Below are positions 34,847-44,109 of a stretch of DNA of 45,472 nucleotides, one piece after another (the stretch's first letter is position 1; every line of letters starts with the position of its first letter). A model generated the notes under the pieces. The model had not been told where the DNA came from and ran no database searches. It worked only from the letters and a program-made list of their open reading frames with translations. Position numbers and translations under genes: made by a program. Source of the DNA: Rhodobacter maris (lineage in GTDB: Bacteria; Pseudomonadota; Alphaproteobacteria; Rhodobacterales; Rhodobacteraceae); contig NZ_OBMT01000014.1 in the NCBI RefSeq assembly GCF_900217815.1, forward strand, positions 1-45,472. Reading direction: 5' to 3'.

Positions 34847-35350
34847 TCAGCCAAGCGCGGCCAGCATCCCGAGATAACCCGTCAGCGTGCCCACAAGTAC
34901 GAGACCGAAGGGGAATTTGCGGTGCCCCCAGCTTGCCCAGTCGGGTGTGGCCATGCGCACCGCGGGGATCGCGCGGGCGATGCGGTGCGTGGCGAAAGCG
35001 GCGAGCAGGCAGGCCTGAAGCAGGATGATCGTCACCATCACATGGTTCGGCGCCGCGGCAAAGAAGGGCGCCGCAGCCGCGGCAAATTTCACGTCGCCCA
35101 TGCCGACGCCCGCAGCAATGTTGAGCAAGAGCCCGATGCCGAGCAGCACCGGCAGGTTCAGCCAGCGCCAGGCCCAGACGTCGAGCGGCAGCACCATAAA
35201 ACCCACCACGGCGAAGATGCCGATCAGTGAAATTACAGCCGCATTGCGGATCTTCATGTACTTCAGATCGGTGAAGATCACCCAGGCGCAGATCGGCGCG
35301 GTGGTGAGGAGCAGCACCAGCGCGGCGGCGGATTGGCTCAGCCCCAGCAT
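34847..35350 (-). CDS. cpaA: Prepilin peptidase, CpaA/TadV type
   Basis: A 167-residue inner-membrane aspartic protease that cleaves Flp-type prepilins. Catalytic aspartates are D28 in IFTDLKYMKIRN and D86 in GMGDVKFA, as in the A24 family, with several membrane helices around them. It lacks the N-methyltransferase domain of larger PilD enzymes, as is usual for CpaA. AGGGG before the ATG at 35350. It is the last gene of the Tad unit, 4 bases after the TPR lipoprotein. Confidence 0.92.
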   Translation of the reverse strand: MLGLSQSAAALVLLLTTAPICAWVIFTDLKYMKIRNAAVISLIGIFAVVGFMVLPLDVWAWRWLNLPVLLGIGLLLNIAAGVGMGDVKFAAAAAPFFAAAPNHVMVTIILLQACLLAAFATHRIARAIPAVRMATPDWASWGHRKFPFGLVLVGTLTGYLGMLAALG

Positions 35351-35354
35351 CGGA

Positions 35355-36209
35355 TTACCCCTGCTTGCCGGCGTCGAGCGCCTCGAGCGCGCGCGCGGCC
35401 TCCTCGAAATAGACCGGCGAGGTGTCGACGGCATCCTGCAAGAGCCCCTTGCCGATCGACACATCACCACGCTTGATCGCCGAGAGCGCGGCTGTGTAAA
35501 GCAGCTTGGCGCGTTCGGTCTGGGTCATCTCCACCACGGGCAGATCGTATTTGTGCTGTGCTGCCCGCGCCATCACGAGGTTGTTCTTGGTGGTGAAACT
35601 GCTCGCGTCGTAGGTCAGCGCTTCAGCGAAGAGCTTCTCGGCCCCCTTGGCATCGCCGCGCGAGAGTTTGGAGAACCCCCAGTTGTTGAGCACGCCACCG
35701 GGCTGCGTGGTCAGGCCGACCGCGGTTTCGTAGAAACTGTCGGCCTTTTTCCAGTTCTGCTCGCTGTCGGCCACCATCGCCTCAAGCTTGTAGCGCTCGA
35801 AGGTTTCATGGGTCGGCGGGACCGTGTTCAGCGTCGCCTTGGCGCCGTCCCAGTCGCTTGCGCGGATCTGCGCCTCTGCAAGCGCCACCTTGTCTTCGGG
35901 CGTGGCGCCCGGCATCGCCACGACCTTCGTCCAGACCACCACGGATTTGGTGGGCTCACCCGCCCGAACCAGCGATTTCGCAAGGCCGCGCTGCAGATCG
36001 ATCCGCTCGGGATGTTCGTTCGTCGAGCGGGTGAAATAGCTCACGGCCTCGCGCGGGTCGCCGACCGTCAGCATGATGTCGGAAAGGTTCGTTGAATCGA
36101 CCGCATTGACGGAATCGAGGGCGGCATTCATCTCGGTCTTGTCACTGCCCATGCAGCCTGCAAGCGCGAGAATGCCACCGAATGCGGCGATGAAGATCGG
36201 GTGGCGCAT
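35355..36209 (-). CDS. TPR lipoprotein of the Tad pilus cluster
   Basis: A 284-residue protein with lipobox LAGC (Cys19) and TPR-like helix pairs: MLTVGDPREAVSYFTRSTNE, LAEAQIRASDWDGAKATL and LNNWGFSKLSRGDAKGAEKLF. It is probably anchored in the outer membrane facing the periplasm as a pilus assembly scaffold. It follows the TadD gene by 25 bases and precedes cpaA. A second TPR lipoprotein beside TadD is noteworthy. Confidence 0.88.
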   Translation of the reverse strand: MRHPIFIAAFGGILALAGCMGSDKTEMNAALDSVNAVDSTNLSDIMLTVGDPREAVSYFTRSTNEHPERIDLQRGLAKSLVRAGEPTKSVVVWTKVVAMPGATPEDKVALAEAQIRASDWDGAKATLNTVPPTHETFERYKLEAMVADSEQNWKKADSFYETAVGLTTQPGGVLNNWGFSKLSRGDAKGAEKLFAEALTYDASSFTTKNNLVMARAAQHKYDLPVVEMTQTERAKLLYTAALSAIKRGDVSIGKGLLQDAVDTSPVYFEEAARALEALDAGKQG

Positions 36210-36234
36210 GCTGACTGCGTCCTTTGCTCGGGCC

Positions 36235-36789
36235 TCATTGCTCGGTCAGCAGCAGGTATTCTCCCACCCCGCGCCGCACGAGCTTGAACGGTCTGTTCTG
36301 CGGCGGATCATAATCGGGTGTTTCCGATTTTGCGAGCGCGTGGCGCAGGTTTTGCCGGATCGCGTCCGATTCGCCACTGTCGAGCCCGTAGGCGATCTGG
36401 AACACCCGCGCCGCCTCGGCGGGCTTGTTTTGCTCCATCAGCACCACGCCGAGGTTGTTCCAGGCGGGCACGAACCGGGGGTCTTTTTCGGTCGCGCGGT
36501 GCAACATCTGTTCGGCCTGGCCAAGGCGGCCAAGCTTGAGATCGGCCGAGCCGATCGCCGAGAGCACATCGGCGGTTGCGCCCTGCTCGCCCGCAGCGCG
36601 GTAATAGGCCTTCAGCGCGAGTTCATACTCGCCCGCCGCCATCAGCCGGTGACCGACAATCAGCCCGTCGACACCCTCGCCCGCAGCCGCGCCCGGCGCA
36701 TAGGGGCTGCCCTTTGACGCGCCAAGGCCGCCCGAAGAACAGGCGGCCAGCAGGCAGATCAGCACGGCGCCGGTGATGCGCGGGAGCAT
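36235..36789 (-). CDS. tadD: Pilus assembly TPR lipoprotein, TadD-like
   Basis: A 184-residue lipoprotein (lipobox LAAC, Cys17) with TPR units: HRLMAAGEYELALKAYYRAA, IGSADLKLGRLGQAEQMLHR and AWNNLGVVLMEQNKPAEAAR. TadD is a scaffold for pilus assembly. Its ATG lies three bases after the tadC stop without a clear ribosome site, so translation is coupled. Confidence 0.88.
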   Translation of the reverse strand: MLPRITGAVLICLLAACSSGGLGASKGSPYAPGAAAGEGVDGLIVGHRLMAAGEYELALKAYYRAAGEQGATADVLSAIGSADLKLGRLGQAEQMLHRATEKDPRFVPAWNNLGVVLMEQNKPAEAARVFQIAYGLDSGESDAIRQNLRHALAKSETPDYDPPQNRPFKLVRRGVGEYLLLTEQ

Positions 36790-36792
36790 GGG

Positions 36793-37803
36793 TTACAACT
36801 GGCTCATCGACTTGAAGTTTTCCATCATATCATGGATCGAGGGACCGACAAGAATGATCAGGAGCGGGGGCACGGTGAACATCATCGTGCCGAGCGTCAT
36901 CTTCACCGGGATCTTGTTGGCCGCCTCCTCGGCGCGCATGACCCTCTTGTCGCGCATATCGGCGGCATAGAGCCGCAAGGCCTCGGCGATCGAGGTGCCG
37001 AATTGCTGGGACTGGATCATCACCGTGACGAAGGAGGCGACATCGGGCACGCCCGAGCGCTCGGCAAAGGCGCGCAGCACCGAGGGCTTGTCCATCCCGG
37101 CCTTGACCTCATGGGCGACGGTCTCGAATTCCTCGGCAAGTGCCGGGTAGGAGGAGACGAGTTCCTTCGAGACGCGGATGATCCCCTGATCGAGCGAGAG
37201 CCCAGCTTCAACGCAAACCAGAAGCATGTCGAGCGCATCGGGAAAGCCGTTGGCGATCTCGGCGGTGCGCGCGCCGATGCGTTTGTTGACCCAGTATTTC
37301 GGCGCGTAATAGCCCATCACCGCGGGACCAAGGATCGCCATGATGGTGATCGTCGAGTCGAGCGGCACCGCCTTGGTGGCATTGTAGAAGGCGACATAGG
37401 CGAGGCCGAGCCCCAGAAGCCCGATTGCGAGCGCGAACTGGATCGCATGAAAGGTGCGCACGGCATTGGCGCCGCGATAGCCCGCCTTTTGCATCCATTT
37501 GCGGCTTTCCGACATCTCTTCCTTGTTTTTGGGTTCAAGGAAGTCGGCGAATTTCTCCAGCTTGTCGTTGCCGCCGTCGTTGCGCAGGCGTTGCGCTCCG
37601 GCTGTGCCGGGGCGCTGTGCGCCGGCGTTCGCCGCCTGGGTGCGGATCGAGGCGCGCAGCTTCTCGATCGGGTCGTCGCGTTTTTTCAAGAGCGCCGGAA
37701 GGGTGGCGAGCACCATCAGCGCGGCAAGGGCGCCGAGCGCGATCATCGGCCCCATCGGTCCGAACATGTCTTTGAGGGCATCTGTGATGGCAGAGATGGA
37801 CAT
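36793..37803 (-). CDS. tadC: Tad pilus inner-membrane platform protein TadC
   Basis: A 336-residue inner-membrane protein with a T2SSF domain: GFPDALDMLLVCVEAGLSLD, PALAEEFETVAHEVKAG and FGTSIAEALRLYAADMRDKR. It has N-terminal and C-terminal helices (IALGALAALMVLATLPALL; MFTVPPLLIILVG). TadB and TadC form the platform on which CpaF acts. Nine bases after tadB. Confidence 0.94.
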   Translation of the reverse strand: MSISAITDALKDMFGPMGPMIALGALAALMVLATLPALLKKRDDPIEKLRASIRTQAANAGAQRPGTAGAQRLRNDGGNDKLEKFADFLEPKNKEEMSESRKWMQKAGYRGANAVRTFHAIQFALAIGLLGLGLAYVAFYNATKAVPLDSTITIMAILGPAVMGYYAPKYWVNKRIGARTAEIANGFPDALDMLLVCVEAGLSLDQGIIRVSKELVSSYPALAEEFETVAHEVKAGMDKPSVLRAFAERSGVPDVASFVTVMIQSQQFGTSIAEALRLYAADMRDKRVMRAEEAANKIPVKMTLGTMMFTVPPLLIILVGPSIHDMMENFKSMSQL

Positions 37804-37812
37804 GGGGCCTCC

Positions 37813-38781
37813 TCAGACCTTGATCGTCGTCATGATCTTCATGAACAGCATGTTGCAGCCCAGAAGCGTGAAGGCGACGATGGCCGCGGGCACAAAGGCG
37901 GGGGTTTCCTTGACCCCGTCGTAATACCCCGGCGAGATGATCAGAATTGCCAGCAGGACGGCGATCGGAAAGCCGGAGAGGAAGACGCCGGACCATTTCG
38001 GCTCGGCGGTGATGGCCCGCACCCGGCGAAACAGCCGGAACCGCGCCCGGATCACCTTGGCAAGCCCGTCGAGCACTTCGGCGAGGTTGCCGCCCGAGGT
38101 TTGCTGGATCGACACAGCCACGGCGAGAAAGCGCAGATCCTGCATGTCGAGCCGCTCGGCCAGATCGCGCAGGCAGTCGACCACGTTGCGCCCATAGGCG
38201 GCCTCATCGGCGATGATGCCGAATTCGGTGCCGAGCGGGTCGGGGATTTCCTTCGCCACCGCCTGAATGGCTGAAGAAAACGGATGGCCCACGCGCAACG
38301 AGCGCACCATAAGCTCGACCGCATCGGAAAGCTGTTCCTCGGCCATTTTCAGCCGCTTGTTGGCTTTGCCATTGACCCAGAAATAGACCCCGCCCACGCC
38401 CATCACGAGCGCCAGCACCACCCGCACGGGCGGCGAGGCTTGCGTGCCGAGCGTCAGCCCCAGAAAGGCAAAAACGCTCACGAGCCCCATCACCCCGATC
38501 AGCGCGGTGGGCGAGAAGGCGATATTGGCCTTTTGCGCCTTCGAGGCGAGCAGCGCATAAACCGGAATGCCCTGCGCCTTCATGTGCTGCGTGGCTTCCT
38601 TGCGGAGCTGTTCGAGCACCTGATCGCGCCGTTGGCCCTTGTCGAGCATCTCGAGGCGGCGGTTGACCTTGTTGTTGAGCGAGATCGACTTGCCGAAGAC
38701 CAGCAGATAGATGCCCTCGACCAGCAAAAGCACCGCGACGAAGATCAGCGCATAGATGATGGGGGTCGGAGAGATGGGCAT
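37813..38781 (-). CDS. tadB: Tad pilus inner-membrane platform protein TadB
   Basis: A 322-residue inner-membrane protein with a T2SSF domain: LSDAVELMVRSLRVGHPF, VAKEIPDPLGTEFGIIADE and SIQQTSGGNLAEVLDGLAKV. Helices lie at the N-terminus (YALIFVAVLLLVEGIYLLVF), at about 95-135 and at the C-terminus. Five bases after cpaF. Confidence 0.94.
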   Translation of the reverse strand: MPISPTPIIYALIFVAVLLLVEGIYLLVFGKSISLNNKVNRRLEMLDKGQRRDQVLEQLRKEATQHMKAQGIPVYALLASKAQKANIAFSPTALIGVMGLVSVFAFLGLTLGTQASPPVRVVLALVMGVGGVYFWVNGKANKRLKMAEEQLSDAVELMVRSLRVGHPFSSAIQAVAKEIPDPLGTEFGIIADEAAYGRNVVDCLRDLAERLDMQDLRFLAVAVSIQQTSGGNLAEVLDGLAKVIRARFRLFRRVRAITAEPKWSGVFLSGFPIAVLLAILIISPGYYDGVKETPAFVPAAIVAFTLLGCNMLFMKIMTTIKV

Positions 38782-38786
38782 GGGTC

Positions 38787-40265
38787 TCAGTCCTGCACGG
38801 GTTCATAGATCGCGGCGGGCAGGTCATAGCCCCATTGCCGGAACCGGTCCGAGTAATGGCTGCGCACGCCCGTCGCGGTGAAACGGCCGATGATCTTGCC
38901 ATCGGGGGCGAGGCCAAGCCTCTCGTAGCGGAAAATCTCCTGCATCGAGATCACCTCGCCCTCCATGCCGGTGATCTCGGTGATCGAGACCATCCGCCGC
39001 GAGCCGTCCTGCAGGCGCGAGGCCTGCACGATCAGGTTCACAGCCGAGGCGATCTGGCTGCGCACCGCCTTGAGCGGCATCTCGATCCCGGCCATGGCGA
39101 CCATGTTCTCAAGGCGCGAGATGCCGTCGCGCGCGTTGTTGGCGTGGATCGTGGTCATCGAGCCGTCGTGGCCGGTGTTCATCGCCTGCAGCATGTCGAT
39201 GACCTCTTCGCCGCGGGTCTCGCCGACGATGATCCGGTCGGGGCGCATCCGCAGGGCGTTGCGCAAGCAGTCGCGCTGAGTGACGGCGCCCTTGCCCTCG
39301 ACGTTGGGCGGGCGGCTTTCCATCCGGCCCACATGGGTCTGCTGGAGCTGGAGTTCGGCCGTGTCTTCGATCGTCAAAATGCGTTCGGAGTTGTCGATGA
39401 AGCTTGAGAGCGCGTTCAGCGTCGTCGTCTTGCCGGAACCCGTCCCGCCCGAGACGATCACATTGAGGCGGGTGGCAACGGCGGCCTGCAGATAGGCCGC
39501 CATCTCCTCGGTGAAGGCGCCGAATTTGACGAGATCGTCGATCGCAAGCTTGTCTTTTTTGAATTTCCGGATCGAGACGAGTGAGCCATCCACCGCAATC
39601 GGCGGCACCATCGCGTTGAACCGCGAACCGTCGCGCAGCCGCGCGTCGACATAGGGGTTTGATTCATCGACGCGCCGGCCCACGGCGGAGACGATCTTGT
39701 CGATGATCCGCAACAGGTGGCGTTCGTCTTTGAAGGTCACATCGGAAAGTTCGAGCTTGCCGAACCGCTCGATGAAGATCTGGTTGGGCCCGTTGACGAG
39801 AATATCGGAGACGGTGTCGTCTTTCAGGAGCGGCTCAAGCGGCCCGAGCCCCATCACCTCGTCATAGAGTTCCTGATGCAGGCTCTGCCGTTCGGCCCCG
39901 TTGAGCGCGACCGACATCTCGCTCATCGCCTCGCCCGAGATCGCTGCGATCTCGGCTTTCAGATCGGCTTCAGAGGCGTGTTCGAGCGCGGCGAGGTTGA
40001 GGTTTTCCAAAAGCCGCTTGTGCAGCTCCACCTTCAGCTCGCTCATCCGCTCCTTGCGCTTGCGCTCCTTGTCAACCTGGCCGGGCTGGGCGGAGACAGG
40101 GGCGCCCGCGGGCATGGCGCGGCGCTGCACCTGCGCCTTGGCGGGGACGGAGCCTCCGGCAGCAAGCGGCACCGGCGGCGGCGCGGCGACGGTGGGGCTC
40201 GCCGGGCGGGGGGCGGCGGGGGGGGAAGCCGCGGGGGCGGCGGGTTTCTTGTAACGCGAGAACAT
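38787..40265 (-). CDS. cpaF: Tad secretion ATPase CpaF/TadA
   Basis: A 492-residue cytosolic hexameric ATPase of the type II/IV secretion family that drives pilin polymerisation. It has a proline/alanine-rich N-terminus (1-60), then [18 protein letters not shown], Walker [17 protein letters not shown] (271-286), [11 protein letters not shown], the Asp-box-like [14 protein letters not shown] and the His-box [25 protein letters not shown] sets the ATG at 40265. Confidence 0.95.
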   Translation of the reverse strand: MFSRYKKPAAPAASPPAAPRPASPTVAAPPPVPLAAGGSVPAKAQVQRRAMPAGAPVSAQPGQVDKERKRKERMSELKVELHKRLLENLNLAALEHASEADLKAEIAAISGEAMSEMSVALNGAERQSLHQELYDEVMGLGPLEPLLKDDTVSDILVNGPNQIFIERFGKLELSDVTFKDERHLLRIIDKIVSAVGRRVDESNPYVDARLRDGSRFNAMVPPIAVDGSLVSIRKFKKDKLAIDDLVKFGAFTEEMAAYLQAAVATRLNVIVSGGTGSGKTTTLNALSSFIDNSERILTIEDTAELQLQQTHVGRMESRPPNVEGKGAVTQRDCLRNALRMRPDRIIVGETRGEEVIDMLQAMNTGHDGSMTTIHANNARDGISRLENMVAMAGIEMPLKAVRSQIASAVNLIVQASRLQDGSRRMVSITEITGMEGEVISMQEIFRYERLGLAPDGKIIGRFTATGVRSHYSDRFRQWGYDLPAAIYEPVQD

Positions 40266-40287
40266 GCGCCTTCCTCCGGAAAAAGCT

Positions 40288-41559
40288 TCAGGCCTTTGCG
40301 GCCTCGGTGGCACGGTTCAGCGCGGCAATAGAGTGCGCAAGCTTCTGGATCTCCCGGCGCAGCGGCGCCTTGGCGGCTGAAAGCGCGAGCGGCAGGCCGT
40401 GGTCATTGGCCTGGGTCACCACCCGGCCACAATCCGGAAGTTGCACCTCAAGCGCGATCTCGAGGCTCTCGGAGAGCCGCTTCACGCGCGACTTGCCAGT
40501 CAGATCGGTCAGCTTCGGGGCGCGGTTGAGCACGAAGCGCAGCTTCTCGGCAGGCAGGTTCTCGGCCTTTAGCGCGCGCAGCATCCGCAGCGTGTTTTGC
40601 GCCGAACGCATGTCGAGCTCGATCAGCGCGAAATAGAGATGCGCCTGGTTCAGCACCGTCTCGGTCCAGCTCACCACCGTCGTGGGCATGTCGATGACGA
40701 CGAAATCGAACTGCGCCCGCGCCATCTCGAGCACCCGGCCGATATCCTCGCCGGTGACGATGTCGAGCGGCAGCATGTCGGCGGGCGCGGTGAGCACCTG
40801 CAGCCGGTCGTTGAAGCTCAAGAGCGCCTGTTGGAAGCTCTCGGCATCCATATGGGTCGTATCTTGCAGCATCTCGAAGACGATGTCGCGGCGCGGCAGG
40901 TCGAGATAGGTCGAGGCTGAGCCGAACTGGAAGTCGAAATCGAGCAGGCAGACGCGCGGCGGCGTTACCGGGTTCTTGCGCGACTGCTCGGGATTGGCCA
41001 GCTCCCAGGCGAGGTTGACGGCAAAAGTCGTCGCCCCTGTCCCCCCCGAAAGCCCGTGTACCGGCAACACCACGCCGTCGCGCCCGCCGCCCGGACGTTG
41101 GCCCGTGGTGGGGGGGGCAGCGATGGCGGGTTGCGGTTCGGGCAGCGCCACACCCTGGCCGAGCCGTTCGACCGCCTCGTGAAGCGCGCCCTCGGGCAGC
41201 GGGTAGGGAACAAAATCGTCGGCACCAAGGCGCAACAGTTGATGCAGCGCGATCGGGCTCACCTCCTCGGCGATCAGGATCACCCGGATCCCTTTTTCCT
41301 TCGCCGTGGTGATGATCCCGGAGATCCGTGTCAGATCGCCCTCATCGTCGCTGTCGACCGCGATGGCGACGAAATCGAGCATCTCGGCATCGGGCTGGTT
41401 GAGGAAGATCACGGCATCCTCGAAGGTCAAGTCCCCCCAGCTCTCGCCAAGCTCTGCCTCCATGTCCTCGATCAGCAAGTCGAAATTGGCGACGTCGCGC
41501 GAGACCGTGCAGGCGACGATCGGCGCCGGTTCGGGAGATAGAATGGGGGCTGCACTCAT
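40288..41559 (-). CDS. cpaE: Pilus localisation ATPase-like protein CpaE/TadZ
   Basis: A 423-residue protein with an N-terminal receiver-like domain (about 15-135) and a MinD/ParA-like ATPase domain. Its P-loop is GLSGGTGATTF (169-179), which lacks the lysines of the deviant Walker A, as in many CpaE proteins. CLLDFDFQFGSASTYLDL and FVVIDMPTTVVSW are further family motifs. It places the pilus machine at the cell pole. It is separated from the OmpA-like gene by 264 bases, so it may have its own promoter. Confidence 0.92.
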   Translation of the reverse strand: MSAAPILSPEPAPIVACTVSRDVANFDLLIEDMEAELGESWGDLTFEDAVIFLNQPDAEMLDFVAIAVDSDDEGDLTRISGIITTAKEKGIRVILIAEEVSPIALHQLLRLGADDFVPYPLPEGALHEAVERLGQGVALPEPQPAIAAPPTTGQRPGGGRDGVVLPVHGLSGGTGATTFAVNLAWELANPEQSRKNPVTPPRVCLLDFDFQFGSASTYLDLPRRDIVFEMLQDTTHMDAESFQQALLSFNDRLQVLTAPADMLPLDIVTGEDIGRVLEMARAQFDFVVIDMPTTVVSWTETVLNQAHLYFALIELDMRSAQNTLRMLRALKAENLPAEKLRFVLNRAPKLTDLTGKSRVKRLSESLEIALEVQLPDCGRVVTQANDHGLPLALSAAKAPLRREIQKLAHSIAALNRATEAAKA

Positions 41560-41764
41560 GGCCTCGGTCCTTTGTTATGGTACGTCGACCGGCCCGCAAT
41601 GACCCGGGCACCGGCCGCGACCCGGCACGACTCGGAAGACGTGCCTTTCTCTTCCGCCAAAGTCGCGACCAATCTGGGCGACATTGGGGCCGGAATGTTC
41701 AAATTGTGGGGTAAGGTGAGACGATCGGGCCATGGCAGCCGGAATGGCATCCGGGCGACGACAA

Positions 41765-41786
41765 CCAAAGATCGGCCAAAGATCGG
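41765..41786. repeat. Tandem 11-base repeat in the Tad operon gap
   Basis: CCAAAGATCGG occurs twice head to tail, then a short GCCCC/GGGGC stem (41786-41799). The rest of the 264-base gap (41560-41823) holds no gene I can support. Confidence 0.7.
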
Positions 41787-41823
41787 CCCCGCTTGGGGCA
41801 GGCCAGAGCCGGGAAGAGGGCCT

Positions 41824-42501
41824 TTACTGGCCGCCGTTGCCGACAGTGGAGATGTCTGCGGCCTGGGTCGGGGCGGAATCGCGGATATATTGCCGGAAGA
41901 TCAGATCGGCATATTTGCCGTTGAGATACTGCGGCTCGCGTTTGAGAAGCCCGGTGACCTCGGTCACGGTGCGGCGGTTTTGCGCATTCGGTTCGGGTGT
42001 GTAGACGAGCGGCTGCGTCTTGCCATAGGAAACAACCGCTTCAAGGCGGCTGCGCGAAATGCCCTCGCTGGTCAGGAACGCCACCACGGCTTTTGCCCGG
42101 CGCAGGCCGAGGGCCTTGTTATAGGCATCCGAGCCAACAAGGTCGGTATGGCCGTAGACGCGGAATTTCACTTCGGGGAATTGCCGAATCCAGTTTGCCT
42201 GCTGCACCAGTGCGGCCCGGGCCGTGCCGTCGAGCACATCCGAATTGAAAGCAAAGTTGACGGTATTGGGCACATCCGCGGCGAATTTGCGCGTCAGGCT
42301 GATGGCGAAATCGCCCCGCCCGGTCATCGCCAGCGTGTTGGTCATGGTCGCATTGCCGAAGCCGCCGGATTCGTATTCGCCGCCCACTTCGGAGCGAAAC
42401 CGGTCATCGCTGCATCCCGCAAGGGCCGCCAGCGCCAAGAGCGCTCCGATCCAAGCGTAGCGTCGCGCGCTTTTGTGCATTCCCGCTCTATCAAGCCGCA
42501 T
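41824..42501 (-). CDS. OmpA-family lipoprotein in the Tad cluster
   Basis: A 225-residue lipoprotein (lipobox LAGC, Cys30) with an OmpA-like peptidoglycan-binding domain at about 90-190: VNFAFNSDVLDGTARAAL, FRVYGHTDLVGSDAYNKALG and RRAKAVVAFL, with TDLVGS and the late NRR (QNRRTVTEV). It would tie the outer membrane or the secretin to peptidoglycan. It sits in the position usually held by CpaD between cpaC and cpaE. The ATG at 42501 is supported by GGAG next to the cpaC stop; 42480 is an alternative. Confidence 0.9.
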   Translation of the reverse strand: MRLDRAGMHKSARRYAWIGALLALAALAGCSDDRFRSEVGGEYESGGFGNATMTNTLAMTGRGDFAISLTRKFAADVPNTVNFAFNSDVLDGTARAALVQQANWIRQFPEVKFRVYGHTDLVGSDAYNKALGLRRAKAVVAFLTSEGISRSRLEAVVSYGKTQPLVYTPEPNAQNRRTVTEVTGLLKREPQYLNGKYADLIFRQYIRDSAPTQAADISTVGNGGQ

Positions 42502-42504
42502 CGC

Positions 42505-43923
42505 TCACTCCATCACATAGCCGTAAGAGCCGGAGAAATCCTGCCGGGCCACCTCGCCCGCGGCGCCCGAAACGGGCTTGGCCGAGGTTTTGCCGAGCAG
42601 GAAAAGCTCCGATTCTGTGGGCAGGCGCACCCGGTCGGTGGGCAGGGCCAGCGCCTCGCCACGGGTCGGCGTGACCAGATGCGGCGTGACGATGATGACG
42701 AGTTCCGATTGCTTGCGCTCGAATTCGGTTGAGCGGAACAGCGCGCCCAGCACCGGCACATCGCCGAGCCACGGGATCTGGCTGTTGAGATCGTTGAAAT
42801 CGTCCTGCAGCAGGCCCGCGATCGCGAAGCTTTCGCCGTCGCGCATCTCGACGGTGGTTGAGGTCTCGCGGCGTTTGAAGGCGTTCACGCTGAAGCCGCC
42901 CGAGGACATCGTCACCGTGGTGTCGATCGCCGAGACCGCGGCGGCGATCTCGAGGTTGATCAGATTGCCGTCGACGACGCGTGGCGTGAAGGTCATCTCC
43001 ACGCCGAAGGGCTTGTATTTGATCGAGACGGTCCCGTCGTCGACCACCGGGATCGGATATTCGCCGCCGGCGAGGAACTTCGCCTGCTGGCCGGAAAGGG
43101 CTGTCAGGTTCGGCTCGGCGAGGGTGCGCACCATGCCCTTGCTCTCGAGTGCCTCGAGCAGCACGCCGAATTCCATGTTGCCGACGGTGAAGCCGAGGTT
43201 GAGGTTGCCCGAAGAGCCCGAAACCGGGATCGTGCCGCTGTCAAACACGCCATCGACCGCGCCCGAAGCGGAATAGTTGCCGGTGCCGGAGGCAACGCCG
43301 GTCGCCCCCTTGCCGCTGCCCACCGTGCCGCGCATCGCCAAAGAGGAGGCGAGGTTTTTCGAGACCGAGCGCTGCATCTCCGCAAAGCGCACCTTCAGCA
43401 TCACCTGTTGTGTGCCGCCCACCGTCATCAAGTTAGAAACGCGCTCGCCCGCATAGCGTTTGGCCAGATCGAGCGCGCGGTCGAGCCGGGCGGTGGAGGA
43501 AACGGTTCCCGAGAGCACGATCCCGTCATTGGCGGTGCGCACTTCGATGTTCTCGCCGGGCAGGATCTGTTTGAGCCGTTCCTTGAACTCGCCGATATCG
43601 GGGGTGACCTGCACCTCGACGTTCGACAAAAGCGTGCCATCGGCGCCAAGGATCGTCATCGTGGTGCGCCCGGGCAGTTTGCCGAGCACATAGATCGTCT
43701 TGTCCGAGAGCGTCGTGACATCGGCGATGCCGGGGTTGGCGATCGAGAGTTCAGAGAAGGGCTGGTCGCTTTCCACCACAACGGCGCGGTTCATCGGCAC
43801 GTTGAGCGGCGTGCTCGCACTGCCTGACACGACCCGCAGCGTCTCGGCATGCACCGGCGCAACGCCAAACGTTCCGAGCGCGCAGCCCAGCACGCAGGCC
43901 CGAAGAAAGCTTTTCATTTTCAT
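42505..43923 (-). CDS. cpaC: Outer-membrane secretin CpaC/RcpA
   Basis: A 472-residue secretin of the Tad system. It has a signal peptide (1-26, ending PVHA), a pilus-type N-terminal BON/N0-like part (VVVESDQPFSELSIANPGIA, then GRTTMTILGADG), and the secretin core. The core includes LLEALESKGMVRTLAEPNLT, FLAGGEYPIPVV, GVEMTFTPRVVDGNLINLEI and WLGDVPVLGALFRSTEF. It forms the outer-membrane channel for the pilus. The ATG at 43923 has AGGATC upstream; it is preceded by a 186-base gap with a candidate promoter. Confidence 0.94.
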   Translation of the reverse strand: MKMKSFLRACVLGCALGTFGVAPVHAETLRVVSGSASTPLNVPMNRAVVVESDQPFSELSIANPGIADVTTLSDKTIYVLGKLPGRTTMTILGADGTLLSNVEVQVTPDIGEFKERLKQILPGENIEVRTANDGIVLSGTVSSTARLDRALDLAKRYAGERVSNLMTVGGTQQVMLKVRFAEMQRSVSKNLASSLAMRGTVGSGKGATGVASGTGNYSASGAVDGVFDSGTIPVSGSSGNLNLGFTVGNMEFGVLLEALESKGMVRTLAEPNLTALSGQQAKFLAGGEYPIPVVDDGTVSIKYKPFGVEMTFTPRVVDGNLINLEIAAAVSAIDTTVTMSSGGFSVNAFKRRETSTTVEMRDGESFAIAGLLQDDFNDLNSQIPWLGDVPVLGALFRSTEFERKQSELVIIVTPHLVTPTRGEALALPTDRVRLPTESELFLLGKTSAKPVSGAAGEVARQDFSGSYGYVME

Positions 43924-44023
43924 TGTGATCCTGCCTCTCCGATCACGCTCTGCCGTCCGGATCTTGCGCCCGGTCCGATGGGCTGTTCGCCCGTTCTGGG
44001 TCCACATTGCCCGAAACCGCGAA

Positions 44024-44053
44024 ATTATGCAAGAATCAACCGTTTGGCGTGAA
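44024..44053 (-). promoter_or_regulatory. Candidate internal promoter before cpaC
   Basis: On the minus strand TTCACG (44053-44048) and CATAAT (44029-44024) are 18 bases apart, within the 186-base gap between cpaB and cpaC. A TTGACA hexamer (44074-44069) lies just upstream without a matching -10. A CACCGG/CCGGTG stem (44108-44079) follows the cpaB stop. Confidence 0.35.
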
Positions 44054-44109
44054 AATTGCCCCGGAGCGTGTCAAGCTGCACCGGGGGCAGGGGAAAAGCG
44101 GGCCGGTGT

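Noticed and set aside
41572-42732. A 386-codon plus-strand frame across the Tad gap
   Set aside because: It lies opposite the OmpA-like and secretin genes for most of its length and has no protein-like features.
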